From NCBI GenBank assembly GCA_003576685.1, contig QOZR01000001.1, positions 496,001-560,000 of the forward strand: a stretch of 64,000 bases of DNA. The letters are read 5' to 3'. The notes under the pieces are model-generated. The model made no database searches and had not been told where the DNA came from. It saw nothing but the letters and a program-made list of their open reading frames with translations. Position numbers and translations under genes: made by a program. Shown here in pieces: positions 1-9,200 of the stretch. Position 1 is the first letter of the stretch. Every line of letters begins with the position of its first letter. The stretch is from Virgifigura deserti (GTDB lineage Bacteria; Pseudomonadota; Alphaproteobacteria; Dongiales; Dongiaceae).

Positions 1-1223
1 CGCCCCTGGCGCTCGGCTATCCGATCAAGAAATGGGCGGCGGTCGTGGCGCTCCTTGGCGCGTTTCTTTACCTGCTGATCTCGGGCGGCACGGTGCCGAC
101 TCAGCGCTCCTTCTTGATGACCAGCGTGGTCCTGGTCGCCGTGCTGGTGGATCGCTCCGCCATCTCGATGCGCCTGGTTGCCTGGGCCGCCCTCGTCTTG
201 CTGCTCTTCAGTCCGGAAGCCATGGTCGGGCCAAGCTTTCAAATGTCGTTCGCGGCCGTGGTCTGTCTGATTGCCGCCTATGAGGCGACACGGGACTATC
301 GTCGTCGGCGCAGGGCGGATGCGGGATGGCTGCGGCGGTTCGGGCATTATGCCGGCGATCTTGCGGCAACCAGCCTCGTCGCGACTATCGCGACGGCGCC
401 CTATGCCATCTATCATTTCAATCGCGTCGCGGATTACAGCGTGGCGGCGAACATGCTTGCCGTCCCGCTGACCGGCATCTGGGTCATGCCATGGGCCGTC
501 GTCGCCTTTCTGCTGATGCCGTTTGGCTTCGAACGCTTCGGTCTGGTGCCGATGGGGTGGGGCATCGAGGCCGTCATCACCATCGCCAAGACCGTCGCTG
601 CCTGGCCAGGCGCCGTCACGCTGGTTCCGGCAATGCCGGTGGCGGCGCTTGGGCTGATTACGCTGGGAGGCCTGTGGGTCTGTCTCTGGCAGCGGCGATG
701 GCGCCTCTATGGGCTGGCCGGGATTGCGGCCGGGGTGCTCGCAATGGCGCTGGTCCGACCGCCCGATCTGTTGGTTTCCGGGGACGGCAAGCTCGTGGCG
801 GTCAAGGACGACGACGGCGAGATACTGTTTTCGTCGGGCCGCGCCGCCCGATTCGATGGAGGGATATGGCTTCGACGGGCAGGGCAGAAGGAGCGCGCGC
901 CCTGGCCGCGGGACGGGTACGGCGCCGACGGGCGTCTCGCCTGCGATACACTGGGGTGTATCTACCGGGCCGAAGGGCAGATTATCGCGATTGCCTGGAA
1001 GCCCGGCGCCCTCATCGAGGACTGCCACGTCGCGGATCTGGTCGTCAGTACCGAACCGGTCCGTCGAGCCTGCCCTTCGGCGAAGCGGGTGATCGACCGT
1101 TTCGATCTTTGGCGCGACGGCGGCCATGCCGTCTGGATCGAGCGAGACGGTGTCCGGATCCAATCTGTTCACGAAGCCCGGGGCGCGCGCCCTTGGGTCG
1201 TCGCCCCCCGCAGCGACCCGTAA
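1..1223 (+). CDS. comEC: ComEC/Rec2-like competence membrane protein, 3' part
   Basis: The reading frame is open from the left edge (first full codon at base 3) to a TAA at 1221-1223, so the 5' part lies outside the window. About 406 residues are present. ComEC proteins form the inner-membrane channel for single-stranded DNA uptake. Visible here are several hydrophobic helices and the competence-domain signature GGTVPTQRSF followed by GPSFQMSFAA, both typical of the family. The last ~150 residues form a soluble tail like that of alphaproteobacterial members; I see no intact metallo-beta-lactamase HxHxDH motif in it. The gene converges on lexA, a common neighbour in this class. Whether the protein serves natural transformation here cannot be told. 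Confidence 0.85.
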   Translation, partial: PLALGYPIKKWAAVVALLGAFLYLLISGGTVPTQRSFLMTSVVLVAVLVDRSAISMRLVAWAALVLLLFSPEAMVGPSFQMSFAAVVCLIAAYEATRDYRRRRRADAGWLRRFGHYAGDLAATSLVATIATAPYAIYHFNRVADYSVAANMLAVPLTGIWVMPWAVVAFLLMPFGFERFGLVPMGWGIEAVITIAKTVAAWPGAVTLVPAMPVAALGLITLGGLWVCLWQRRWRLYGLAGIAAGVLAMALVRPPDLLVSGDGKLVAVKDDDGEILFSSGRAARFDGGIWLRRAGQKERAPWPRDGYGADGRLACDTLGCIYRAEGQIIAIAWKPGALIEDCHVADLVVSTEPVRRACPSAKRVIDRFDLWRDGGHAVWIERDGVRIQSVHEARGARPWVVAPRSDP

Positions 1224-1244
1224 GGGCGGGTTTCAAACCCGCCC
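1224..1244. repeat. Short GC-rich palindrome after comEC
   Basis: GGGCGGG and CCCGCCC flank TTTCAAA, directly after the comEC stop codon and between convergent comEC and lexA. It could fold as a bidirectional terminator hairpin, but no T-run follows. A related element (AGCGGCGGG, 7-nt loop, CCCGCCGCT) occurs at 61161-61185, so this may instead be a dispersed palindromic repeat. Confidence 0.5.
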
Positions 1245-1278
1245 GCTCAACCCCGCCGGTTTCAGCCCGACCCCGATC

Positions 1279-1986
1279 TCAATAGTGACGCATCAGGCCG
1301 ATCAGGCGCCCCTGGATTTTGACCCGGTCCGGGCCGAAGATACGTATCTCGTAGGTGGGATTGGCCGGTTCCAGCGCCACCGAGTCTCCTTTGCGCCGAA
1401 GCCGCTTCAACGTCACCTCATTGTTGTCGACCAGCGCCACGATGATCGTTCCATTCTCGGCGGTCTGGCAACGCTCGATCAGGACCGTATCGCCGTCGAG
1501 AATCCCGGCATTGATCATCGAGTCGCCATCCACCTTCAAGGCATAATAGTCGCCACGGCCGAGCAGGGCGGCCGGCACGTCAATGGTATTGCTGTGGTCG
1601 CGCAGAGCCTCGATCGGGGTGCCCGCGGCGATCCGGCCGTAGAGCGGCAGCTGCACCACCTCGGCCTCGCTGCTCACCGCCGCACCGGGCAGGGCAGACT
1701 TGAAGTCGCCACGGATGACGTTCGGTGAGAATCCAGCACGCCCGCCGCCTTCGCCACGCCGGACTCCGACCTCTTCGGGCAGGCGCACGACCTCGAGCGC
1801 TCGAGCCCTATGGGCAAGCCGCCGGATGAAGCCGCGTTCCTCGAGCCCGGTGATCAGGCGGTGAATGCCGGATTTCGACTTCAAATTAAGTGCATCCTTC
1901 ATTTCATCGAAGGATGGGGAGACTCCGGTCTCGTTCAAATGGCGGTTGATGAACAGCAAGAGCTCATGTTGCTTGCGCGTCAGCAT
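1279..1986 (-). CDS. lexA: LexA, SOS response repressor and self-cleaving protease
   Basis: LexA represses DNA-damage genes and cleaves itself when RecA filaments form. The 235-residue protein has an N-terminal winged helix (residues 1-65, opening [10 protein letters not shown]) and a C-terminal S24 peptidase domain. The scissile bond is probably Ala121-Gly122 in RIAAGTP. Catalytic Ser156 lies in GDSM and the partner Lys194 in VTLKRL. A glycine-rich linker (about residues 70-90) makes it longer than E. coli LexA, as is usual in Alphaproteobacteria. It is the last gene of the trp-moa run, 137 bp after moeA, and probably has its own promoter, because a GTTC-N7-GTTC box lies upstream; autoregulation is the expected mode. 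Confidence 0.96.
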   Translation of the reverse strand: MLTRKQHELLLFINRHLNETGVSPSFDEMKDALNLKSKSGIHRLITGLEERGFIRRLAHRARALEVVRLPEEVGVRRGEGGGRAGFSPNVIRGDFKSALPGAAVSSEAEVVQLPLYGRIAAGTPIEALRDHSNTIDVPAALLGRGDYYALKVDGDSMINAGILDGDTVLIERCQTAENGTIIVALVDNNEVTLKRLRRKGDSVALEPANPTYEIRIFGPDRVKIQGRLIGLMRHY

Positions 1987-2030
1987 TCTTCCCTCTCGGC
2001 GGGGGTCACCGGTCAGGGCTCCCGCATTCG

Positions 2031-2069
2031 GAACAAAACCTAAACATTTACCCTGTTCTAGTTTAGTTC
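2031..2069. promoter_or_regulatory. LexA (SOS) box upstream of lexA
   Basis: A perfect alphaproteobacterial SOS motif GTTC-N7-GTTC spans 2055-2069 (GTTC at 2055-2058 and 2066-2069). A degenerate copy in the opposite orientation, GAAC-N7-AAAC, spans 2031-2045. Both lie 45-85 bp upstream of the lexA start, in the only gene-free gap of the operon. GTTC-N7-GTTC is the known LexA target in this class; that LexA autoregulates here is inferred. Confidence 0.85.
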
Positions 2070-2123
2070 TGTCCCGGCGTCAAGGCCGACGGCAGGATTT
2101 GAGCAACCCAAAATGCAAATTGC

Positions 2124-3338
2124 CTAAATGCCGATGGTGCCGCCGGAGAATGGGAGAATCGCCACGGTCGTACCGGCGGCTGCGGCCTCGGCATATGGCG
2201 GGCGAACGATCAGGCAGTCTGCATGGGCGAGGGTCCGCAGCATGGCGCTGTCCTGCCGCCCGAATGGGGTGGCGACAGCGCCTCTTTGCGGATCATAGGT
2301 CAATTCTGCCCGTAGATAGTCCTGTCGCCGGTCGTTCGCCGGAAGATCGGCGCCGAGAAGGGCTGTCGCGGTCCGGGCATCCGGCTCCGCCTGGCCAAGC
2401 ATCGTCTCGATGACGGGGCGGAGGAAGACCAGGGCGCAGACGAGCGTCGAGACTGGGTTTCCGGGCATGCCGAGAACGGCCGTCGTCCCAAATCGGCCGA
2501 ACATCACCGGCTTGCCGGGGCGCATGGCAATCTGCCAAAAATCGAGGCTCATACCGTGCTCGCGCAACACGCCATGCACCAGATCATGCTCGCCGACCGA
2601 GGCACCCCCGGAGGTGACCAGAAGATCCGCCCCGGCGGCGCCCGCCATCATCTGCTTCAACGCGGCCCGGTCGTCAGGGGCGATGCCGAGATGCAGCGCC
2701 GTGCCGCCGCAGGCCGTCACGAAGGCGGCGAGGGACAGCCCATTCGAGCCCACGATCTGGTTCGGCCCGATCGGCTCGCCCGGCATGACGATCTCGTCAC
2801 CGGTGGAGAGGATCGCGATTCGCGGCCGCCGCGTCACCCGCAGCCAGGGCAGGTTCATCGCCGCGGCCAAGCCGATATCGCGAACCGTCAGCAGGCGGCC
2901 GCACGGCAGCCCGACATCGCCCGCTTTGAAATCCAGGCCGGCCGGCCGGACATAGCGTCCGGCGGTCGTTCCTTCGCGCACCAGAACCTTGTCGCCCTCG
3001 ACCGTCACGTTCTCCTGAATCACGATGCTGTCGGCGCCAGCCGGCAGCGGTCCGCCGGTGAAGATCCGGACCGCTTCGCCCGCGCGGAGCGTCCCTTCGA
3101 AGGCGCCGCCCGCCGGGGCCTCACCCACGACCGTCAGCCGCACCGGAACCGTCGCCACATCGGCGGCGCGCACGGCATAGCCGTCCATCGCCGACATCGC
3201 GGCGGGCGGCTGCGTCACGCGTGCGACGGCATCCTCCGCCAGGACGCGGCCGAGCGCCTCGCCCAGGCCCACCTGCTCGCTGCCAAGCGGGCGAATCGCG
3301 GCGCAGATCCGGGTCCGCGCCTCTTCGACGGAGATCAT
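2124..3338 (-). CDS. moeA: Molybdopterin molybdotransferase MoeA
   Basis: MoeA inserts molybdate into adenylylated molybdopterin in the last step of molybdenum cofactor synthesis. The protein is 404 residues, normal for the family. The start at 3338 ([11 protein letters not shown]) is chosen because its ATG overlaps the moaC stop as ATGA; a longer open frame upstream lies antisense to moaC residues and has no family similarity. Visible signatures are MSAMDGYA near the N-terminus, [11 protein letters not shown], the MoCF-binding motifs STGDEI and [11 protein letters not shown], and GMPGNPVS. It lies between moaC and lexA and is almost certainly co-transcribed with moaC. Confidence 0.96.
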   Translation of the reverse strand: MISVEEARTRICAAIRPLGSEQVGLGEALGRVLAEDAVARVTQPPAAMSAMDGYAVRAADVATVPVRLTVVGEAPAGGAFEGTLRAGEAVRIFTGGPLPAGADSIVIQENVTVEGDKVLVREGTTAGRYVRPAGLDFKAGDVGLPCGRLLTVRDIGLAAAMNLPWLRVTRRPRIAILSTGDEIVMPGEPIGPNQIVGSNGLSLAAFVTACGGTALHLGIAPDDRAALKQMMAGAAGADLLVTSGGASVGEHDLVHGVLREHGMSLDFWQIAMRPGKPVMFGRFGTTAVLGMPGNPVSTLVCALVFLRPVIETMLGQAEPDARTATALLGADLPANDRRQDYLRAELTYDPQRGAVATPFGRQDSAMLRTLAHADCLIVRPPYAEAAAAGTTVAILPFSGGTIGI

Positions 3339-3835
3339 CCCGCGGCCCCGTACTCGCCCGATTTGCCGCCCGCCTTGTGGACGAGGCGGATGTCGGTCAG
3401 CGTCATCCCGCGATCGACCGCCTTGCACATGTCGTAGACGGTGAGGGCGGCGACCGTCACGGCGGTCAACGCCTCCATCTCGACGCCGGTGCGGCCCGCC
3501 ACCCGGCAGGTCGCCGTGATGTCGACCGCGTTCCGGTCCGGGTCCGCCGACAGGTTTACCTTAACGGAGGTGAGGGCGAGGGGGTGGCAGAGCGGGATCA
3601 GGTCCGGCGTGCGCTTCGCCCCCATGATCCCGGCAAGACGCGCGACCGAAAGGACGTCGCCCTTCTTGACGCCGCCGCCAGTGATCAGCGCCAGAGTTTC
3701 CGGCTGCATCAGGACGGAGCCCTTCGCGGTGGCGGTTCGGTCGGTGACGTCCTTCTCGGAGACGTCGACCATCGCCGCCTTGCCGTCCGCATCGAAGTGG
3801 GTGAGGCTGGCCATTCTGCCGGGCTTCTCAGGCAT
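3335..3835 (-). CDS. moaC: Cyclic pyranopterin monophosphate synthase MoaC
   Basis: MoaC acts with MoaA to make cyclic pyranopterin monophosphate, the first molybdenum cofactor intermediate. The 166-residue protein has the family signatures [30 protein letters not shown] and [10 protein letters not shown] near positions 22-130, plus KAVDRGM near the end. Its ATG lies inside the 3' end of trpC (ATGCCTGA, 8-bp overlap) and its stop overlaps the moeA start (ATGA), so translation is probably coupled to both. No moaA, moaB or mogA is in the window. Confidence 0.97.
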   Translation of the reverse strand: MPEKPGRMASLTHFDADGKAAMVDVSEKDVTDRTATAKGSVLMQPETLALITGGGVKKGDVLSVARLAGIMGAKRTPDLIPLCHPLALTSVKVNLSADPDRNAVDITATCRVAGRTGVEMEALTAVTVAALTVYDMCKAVDRGMTLTDIRLVHKAGGKSGEYGAAG

Positions 3836-4643
3836 TCAATCGCTGGGGCGCGCGGTCGCCCAACAGCGCCCGAGTCGCGGCGGCAACGTCCTCCTGCCGC
3901 ATCAGCGATTCGCCGATCAGGAAGAGGCTGGCGCCGGCGCGGTGCATGCGGGCAAGGTCGCCCGGTCTGTTCAGGCCGCTTTCGGCAACGGTCAGCCGGT
4001 CCCGGGGCACCCGCGGCGCAAGCTGCTCTACCATCGCAAGATCGACCTCCAGCGTTTTGAGATTGCGATTATTTATGCCAACGAGTGTACTCCGCAGCCG
4101 CAGCGCCCGCTCTAGCTCCTGCGCGTCATGAACCTCAACCAAGACGTCCATCTCGAACTCCTCGGCGGTCCGCTCCAGTTCGGAGGCCTGATCATCGGAC
4201 AGGGCCGCCATGATGAGCAGAATGCAGTCGGCGCCGAGGCTGCGTGCTTCAACAACCTGATAAGGATCGAGAAGGAAATCCTTGCGTAAAACCGGTAAAT
4301 CCACAGCTGCACGCGCTTCCGGGAGGTAAGCATCGCGGCCCTGGAAATAGGGCTCGTCCGTCAGGACCGACAGGCAGGTGGCGCCGCCGCGAGCATAGGC
4401 CCGGGCCAAGGCTGCGGGGTCGAAATCGGCGCGGATCAATCCTTTGCTCGGCGAGGCGCGCTTGATCTCCGCGATCAGCCCGTAATATCCCGCCGCCGCC
4501 GCGGCCGCCAACCGGTCGGCGAAGCCGCGCGGCTTGTCGGCCGCGCGGGCGGCCTCCGTCACTATCGCCAGCGGTCGCGCAGCCTTGCACCGTGCCACAT
4601 GGTCGCGCTTGTCGGCGCAGATTCGGGCCAACACGTCCCTCAC
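3828..4643 (-). CDS. trpC: Indole-3-glycerol phosphate synthase TrpC
   Basis: TrpC closes the ring of carboxyphenylaminodeoxyribulose phosphate to give indole-3-glycerol phosphate. The 271-residue TIM barrel shows [10 protein letters not shown] with the catalytic lysine, [31 protein letters not shown] and AESGL. It is monofunctional, with no TrpF domain attached. The start codon is GTG and overlaps the trpD stop as GTGA; the 3' end overlaps moaC. Tryptophan and Moco synthesis genes are thus stitched together, as in many alphaproteobacteria. Confidence 0.97.
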   Translation of the reverse strand: MRDVLARICADKRDHVARCKAARPLAIVTEAARAADKPRGFADRLAAAAAAGYYGLIAEIKRASPSKGLIRADFDPAALARAYARGGATCLSVLTDEPYFQGRDAYLPEARAAVDLPVLRKDFLLDPYQVVEARSLGADCILLIMAALSDDQASELERTAEEFEMDVLVEVHDAQELERALRLRSTLVGINNRNLKTLEVDLAMVEQLAPRVPRDRLTVAESGLNRPGDLARMHRAGASLFLIGESLMRQEDVAAATRALLGDRAPQRLNA

Positions 4644-5677
4644 GCCGTCACCTGTCCGTTGGTGATCGCGGCAAGCCGCGCCAGGGTCGCCTTGGCCTCG
4701 CCGCTATCGATCGCCGCCGTCGCCATGGCGGCGCCGTCCTTCAGGTCCCGCACCCGATCGGCGATCACCAGGGCGGCGGCGCTGTTGAGGAGGACGATGT
4801 CCCGATAAGCGCTGCGCTCGCCTTCCAGCAGCCGCACAAGCGCGGCGGCGTTAGTCTCGGCGTCGGCACCCTTCAAGGCGGCCGGGTCGGCGCGCGGGAG
4901 TCCCGCCTCCTGCGGATCGATTTCGAAGCTCGTGACCTTGCCGTCCCGCAATTCGGCGACGTGCGAGATGCCAGTGGTCGTCAGCTCATCCAGCCCGTCG
5001 CTGCCATGGACCAGCCAGGCGCGTTCGGTGCCGAGTTGGGAGAGCACCATAGCCATCGGTCCCAGCCAGTCGCGGGCAAAGACACCGATGAGCTGACGGC
5101 GCGCGCCGGCCGGGTTCGACAGCGGCCCCATCAGGTTGAAGATGGTCCGCGTGCCGAGTTCCACGCGAGTCGGCCCGACATGGCGCATGGCACTGTGATG
5201 CCGCGGCGCCATCATGAAGCCGATCTTGACCTGCCAGAGCGCTTGCTTCACCAGGGCCATATCCGCGTCGATGTCGACGCCGAGCGCCGCCAGGACGTCC
5301 GCCGTCCCGGTCTTCGACGACGCTGCCCGGTTGCCGTGCTTGGCGACCGGAACTCCGCAGGCGGCGACGACCAGCGCGGCAGCGGTCGAGATATTCCATG
5401 TGCCTGCGCCGTCACCGCCGGTCCCGCAGGTGTCGATTGCGCCCGGCGGCGCCTCGATCCGGGTCATCTTGCTCCGCATCGCCCGCACCGCCCCGGTAAT
5501 TTCGGCGACCGTCTCGCCCCGAACCCGAAGCGCCATCAGGAATCCACCCATCTGCGCTGGGGTGGCGTTGCCGGACATCATCGTCTCGAAGGCGAGCTCG
5601 GCCTGACTCTCGTCGAGCTGCTCTCCGCGCGCAACGATAGCCAGGAGGCTTTTGAAATCGTTCAGATCCGCGGTCAT
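4640..5677 (-). CDS. trpD: Anthranilate phosphoribosyltransferase TrpD
   Basis: TrpD transfers phosphoribosyl from PRPP to anthranilate. The protein is 345 residues with start MTADLNDFK at 5677, whose ATG overlaps the trpG stop (ATGA). The frame stays open upstream, but that stretch is antisense-like sequence over trpG and is rejected. Family signatures are [14 protein letters not shown] (PRPP pyrophosphate loop), [12 protein letters not shown] and GVDIDADM in the first half, and [12 protein letters not shown] with VHGSDGLDE in the second. The trpG and trpD functions are separate proteins here, not the fusion of enterics. Confidence 0.97.
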   Translation of the reverse strand: MTADLNDFKSLLAIVARGEQLDESQAELAFETMMSGNATPAQMGGFLMALRVRGETVAEITGAVRAMRSKMTRIEAPPGAIDTCGTGGDGAGTWNISTAAALVVAACGVPVAKHGNRAASSKTGTADVLAALGVDIDADMALVKQALWQVKIGFMMAPRHHSAMRHVGPTRVELGTRTIFNLMGPLSNPAGARRQLIGVFARDWLGPMAMVLSQLGTERAWLVHGSDGLDELTTTGISHVAELRDGKVTSFEIDPQEAGLPRADPAALKGADAETNAAALVRLLEGERSAYRDIVLLNSAAALVIADRVRDLKDGAAMATAAIDSGEAKATLARLAAITNGQVTA

Positions 5678-6276
5678 GCGACGGATGCCAACATTGTCGT
5701 CTCGTGCCCGGCCAGGCGGAGAAAGTTTCCGAGCAGGCGGTGGCCATGCTCCGAAGCGATACTCTCCGGGTGGAATTGCACGCCGTGAATCGGCAACTCC
5801 CGATGCGCCAGCCCCATGATTAGCCCGTCTTCGGTCTCCGCCGTGACGGCGAGGTCGTCCGGCAAACTCGGTCGATCGACCAGCAGCGAGTGATAGCGGG
5901 TGGCCGTGAAGGGCGTCGGCAGATCGCGAAAGACGCTGTCGCTGCGATGATGGATGGCGCTCATCTTGCCGTGCATCGGCGCCGGCGCACGGACAACCTT
6001 GCCGCCGAAGGCTTGGCCGATCGCCTGATGGCCGAGGCAGACGCCGAGGAGGGGGACCCGCGCGGCTGCGGCCGCCGTGACGAGAGGCAGACAGATCCCG
6101 GCCCGGTCCGGATCGCACGGGCCCGGAGAGAGAATGATGCCCTGCGGCGCCGTCGCCATCGCCTCGTCCACGGTGATCGCGTCATTGCGCTTCACCATGA
6201 GGGTTGCGCCGAGCTCGCCCAAGAAGTGGAAGAGGTTGTAGGTGAAGCTATCGTAATTGTCGATTAACAGAAACAT
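5674..6276 (-). CDS. trpG: Anthranilate synthase glutamine amidotransferase TrpG (PabA-like)
   Basis: This class I glutamine amidotransferase supplies ammonia to TrpE, and possibly also to a PabB. The 200-residue protein opens [15 protein letters not shown]. It has the oxyanion loop SPGPCDPD, the nucleophile elbow GVCLGHQ with the catalytic cysteine, and the His-Glu pair in GVQFHPES. It is the first gene of the trpG-trpD-trpC-moaC-moeA run. Its partner trpE is more than 1.4 kb upstream, past a divergently oriented gene, so subunit balance is not set by a shared transcript unless read-through occurs. The ribosome binding site is weak. Confidence 0.95.
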   Translation of the reverse strand: MFLLIDNYDSFTYNLFHFLGELGATLMVKRNDAITVDEAMATAPQGIILSPGPCDPDRAGICLPLVTAAAAARVPLLGVCLGHQAIGQAFGGKVVRAPAPMHGKMSAIHHRSDSVFRDLPTPFTATRYHSLLVDRPSLPDDLAVTAETEDGLIMGLAHRELPIHGVQFHPESIASEHGHRLLGNFLRLAGHETTMLASVA

Positions 6277-6506
6277 TTCATTATCTTTTGACGCTTTCCT
6301 CAGGCGACGAAGCAGGCGATTGATCTAATTCATAATAAGTCCCGCGCGGCATGGGAAGCAAGGCCGCCCCGCCACGCTTTCCGACCCCACGCGAGCTTGA
6401 ACGAAAAGGACATCCATGGGACTGGCGCCCCTCTTTATCCGTTGCAACGACATGCTATACATCCGGATCTGTCGGGCGGCGAGGGTTAAGGGGCGCAGGG
6501 ATCGGA

Positions 6507-7688
6507 ATGGGTAGAGGCCGAGGACGGCGCGCAGCACAGCCGGGCTGGCATCCAGCGACGTGGTGCGGCGGTAGAACGATCCTGCCGGCGATTCGTCGCG
6601 TTCTGCGGAGTGGCTGGGGCCTTCTCGCGATAGGGATCGTGGTCGGCACCGCCGTCAGCCTCCTGCTGGCGAGTTGGACAGCGGTGGAAGACGCGCCGGC
6701 ACTGCGTGGGGAGATCGCCACCGCAACGCCCCCTTCAGCGATTGCGCCAACCGCCGGCACCCCACATAACGGCACTGCGGATGACGCCGCCGTTCGGCCC
6801 ACTGAGCCTGGTTCCCCGCCCGACGCAGGGCCCGATCAACGTGCCTCGCCCCGCATCGAGTCGCCCCCCGAATCCAGCTCGACCGAATCGAGCTCGGGCT
6901 CCGCCCCGCAAACGGCCCACCTGCCTAGGGCGACGCAACCGCCGGTTCCCACGCAAGAGCCGCCGGCCTGGCTGCGCAATGCCGTCGCGACGCCGGATAT
7001 CGGCGACCGGCCGATGATCGCGATCGTGATCGACGACCTTGGGCTGAACCGGATCAACGCGAAGCGGGTGATTGCACTGCCGGGGCCGCTGACCCTAGCG
7101 TTCATGACCTATGCCAAGGATCTCGACCGCCAGACGCGTGCGGCCCGGGCAGCTGGGCACGAGCTGATCGTGCATCTGCCGATGGAGCCCCTCGGCGACA
7201 GATTCGATTCCGGCCCGAACACGCTGGAGGTGGACCTGCCGCCCGACGAGCTGCTCCGCCGTCTGCGCTGGGGGCTCACCCGATTCGGCGGTTATGTCGG
7301 GATCAACAACCATATGGGCAGCCGGTTCACCGGCTGGGACACCGGCATGGCGCTGGTGCTCGAGGAACTCCGCGCCCGCGGGCTGTTGTTCCTGGACTCC
7401 CGGACCATCGGCAACAGCGTCGCCAAGCAGGTGGCGCAGACGGTCGGCGTACCTTATGCCGGCAGGGACGTTTTTCTCGACAACGAATCATCGGCCGAGG
7501 CCGTGCGCGAACGCCTCGCCGAAACCGAGACGATCGCGCGACGCTACGGCTTCGCCGTTGCCATCGGCCACCCCCACGATGGCACGATCGAAGCGCTGAG
7601 CGGCTGGCTGCCGACGCTGGCCGAACGCGGTTATGTCCTGGTTCCGATCAGCGGGATCGTGCGCCGCAATCTCGCGGCGTCGGGGTGA
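6507..7688 (+). CDS. Divergent polysaccharide deacetylase family protein (YibQ-like)
   Basis: The C-terminal half (residues ~165-390) matches the divergent polysaccharide deacetylase family: IAIVIDDLGLN, GHELIVHLPMEPL, GVGINNHMGSR in the form GYVGINNHMGS, LFLDSRT and AIGHPHD. Substrate and activity of the family are poorly defined; it is related to NodB-fold carbohydrate esterases. The N-terminus has a basic stretch, one membrane helix (about residues 30-55) and a long proline/serine-rich linker, suggesting a periplasmic domain anchored in the inner membrane. The start at 6507 has AAGGGG upstream; an earlier in-frame ATG at 6351 would add 52 residues without family similarity. It lies between trpG and trpE, and its stop is 3 bp from the convergent trpE stop. 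Confidence 0.85.
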   Translation: MGRGRGRRAAQPGWHPATWCGGRTILPAIRRVLRSGWGLLAIGIVVGTAVSLLLASWTAVEDAPALRGEIATATPPSAIAPTAGTPHNGTADDAAVRPTEPGSPPDAGPDQRASPRIESPPESSSTESSSGSAPQTAHLPRATQPPVPTQEPPAWLRNAVATPDIGDRPMIAIVIDDLGLNRINAKRVIALPGPLTLAFMTYAKDLDRQTRAARAAGHELIVHLPMEPLGDRFDSGPNTLEVDLPPDELLRRLRWGLTRFGGYVGINNHMGSRFTGWDTGMALVLEELRARGLLFLDSRTIGNSVAKQVAQTVGVPYAGRDVFLDNESSAEAVRERLAETETIARRYGFAVAIGHPHDGTIEALSGWLPTLAERGYVLVPISGIVRRNLAASG

Positions 7689-7691
7689 CGA

Positions 7692-9197
7692 TCACCCGCG
7701 CTGAGCAGCGAAACGGACAGCTTCTTCGGCTGCACGGACTAGCGCACGGGCCTTGTTGCAGGTTTCCTGATACTCCGCTTCGGGATCGCTGTCGGCGACG
7801 ACGCCGCAGCCGGCCTGCACATACATGACCCCGTCCTTCACCACTGCGGTGCGGAGCGCGATGCAGGTGTCCATCATCCCATTGGCAGCGAAATAGCCGA
7901 TCGCCCCGCCATAGATGCCGCGCCGGTCCGGCTCAAGCTCGTCGATGATCTCCATCGCCCGCACCTTCGGCGCGCCCGAGACAGTACCCGCGGGAAAGCC
8001 GGCGATCAGCGCGTCCATGGCATCATGCTCGCCCTCGATCTCGCCGACCACGTTGGAGCTGATATGCATCACGTGGGAGTAGTATTCGATCACCATCTGC
8101 TCGGTGACCTTCACCGTTCCCACCTTGGCGACCCGGCCGACATCGTTGCGGCCGAGATCGAGCAGCATCAGATGCTCGGCCACCTCCTTGGGATCGGCCA
8201 GCAACTCGGCCGCGAGGGCGCGATCCTCCTCGGGCGTGGCGCCGCGCCGGCGCGTCCCGGCCAGCGGCCGGATCGTCACCTTGCCGTCGCGCAGACGGAC
8301 CAGGATCTCGGGGCTGGAGCCGACGACGGCGAACTTGCCGAAATCGAGGAAGAAGAGGAAGGGGGAGGGATTCAGGCGGCGCAGCGCCCGATAGAGCGAA
8401 AAGGGCGGCAGCCGGAACGGTACCGCGAAGCGCTGCGAGGGCACGACCTGAAAGATATCGCCGGCGAAGACGTACTCCTTGGCCTTTTCGACCATGGCAT
8501 GAAACTGCGACCGGCTCATGTTCGAGGTCGGCTCCGGCGGCTCGGCCGTTGCCGCCGCCGTTCCCCTGTGGGGCAGGCTGCGCTCGAAGTCTTCGAGGAT
8601 CTCGGTCAGTCGCTCGCAGGCTTGGTCGTAGACGGCCCGGGCCGTCGCGTCGCCGCGAGGCCAGACCGGCGTGACGATCGTCACCAGGTTCTCGAAATTG
8701 TCGAAGATCGCCGTGACGGTAGGGCGCAGGAACAGGCCATCCGGAATGCCGAGCACATCGGCATTGTCGTCCGGCAACCGCTCCATCAGTCGCACCATAT
8801 CGTAGCCCATATAGCCGAACAGCCCGGCGGCCATCGGCGGCAGCGTCGACGGCGTCTCGATCCGGGATTCGGCGAGAAGGGCGCGCAGGGACTCGATTGC
8901 GCCGGCCGTGCAAGGCTCGAATGCGTCGGCATCGAAGCGGGCGCGGCGGTTGATCTCCGCCTTGTCGCCGCTGCAGCGCCAGATCAAGTCCGGCTTCAGC
9001 CCGATGAAGGAGTAACGGCCCCGAACGGCACCGCCTTCGACCGATTCGAGAAGAAAGCTGTTCGGCCGGCCATCGGCGAGCTTCAGCATCGCGGAAACCG
9101 GCGTCTCCAGATCCGCCACCAGCGTCGTCCAGACCACCTGCGGCCGCCCCGCCGCATAGGTAGCGGCGAAGCTCTCGAAATCCGGCTCGACCTGCAT
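7692..9197 (-). CDS. trpE: Anthranilate synthase component I TrpE
   Basis: TrpE converts chorismate and ammonia to anthranilate. The 501-residue protein has the N-terminal regulatory region with SFLLESVEGG, where the LLES element is the usual tryptophan feedback site, and the C-terminal chorismate-binding domain with FQVVPSQRF, SPEILVR, RPLAGTRRRG, DLGRNDVGRVA, GTVSGAPKVRAMEIID and GGAIGYF. It starts 3 bp after the ppiD stop and is probably co-transcribed with it. The amidotransferase subunit TrpG is encoded separately upstream of trpD. Confidence 0.97.
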   Translation of the reverse strand: MQVEPDFESFAATYAAGRPQVVWTTLVADLETPVSAMLKLADGRPNSFLLESVEGGAVRGRYSFIGLKPDLIWRCSGDKAEINRRARFDADAFEPCTAGAIESLRALLAESRIETPSTLPPMAAGLFGYMGYDMVRLMERLPDDNADVLGIPDGLFLRPTVTAIFDNFENLVTIVTPVWPRGDATARAVYDQACERLTEILEDFERSLPHRGTAAATAEPPEPTSNMSRSQFHAMVEKAKEYVFAGDIFQVVPSQRFAVPFRLPPFSLYRALRRLNPSPFLFFLDFGKFAVVGSSPEILVRLRDGKVTIRPLAGTRRRGATPEEDRALAAELLADPKEVAEHLMLLDLGRNDVGRVAKVGTVKVTEQMVIEYYSHVMHISSNVVGEIEGEHDAMDALIAGFPAGTVSGAPKVRAMEIIDELEPDRRGIYGGAIGYFAANGMMDTCIALRTAVVKDGVMYVQAGCGVVADSDPEAEYQETCNKARALVRAAEEAVRFAAQRG

Positions 9198-9200
9198 TGT

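Noticed and set aside
6277..6360. Tryptophan attenuator leader peptide upstream of trpG
   Set aside because: A 24-codon frame exists on the minus strand, but it has no tryptophan codon and no terminator/antiterminator pair was seen.
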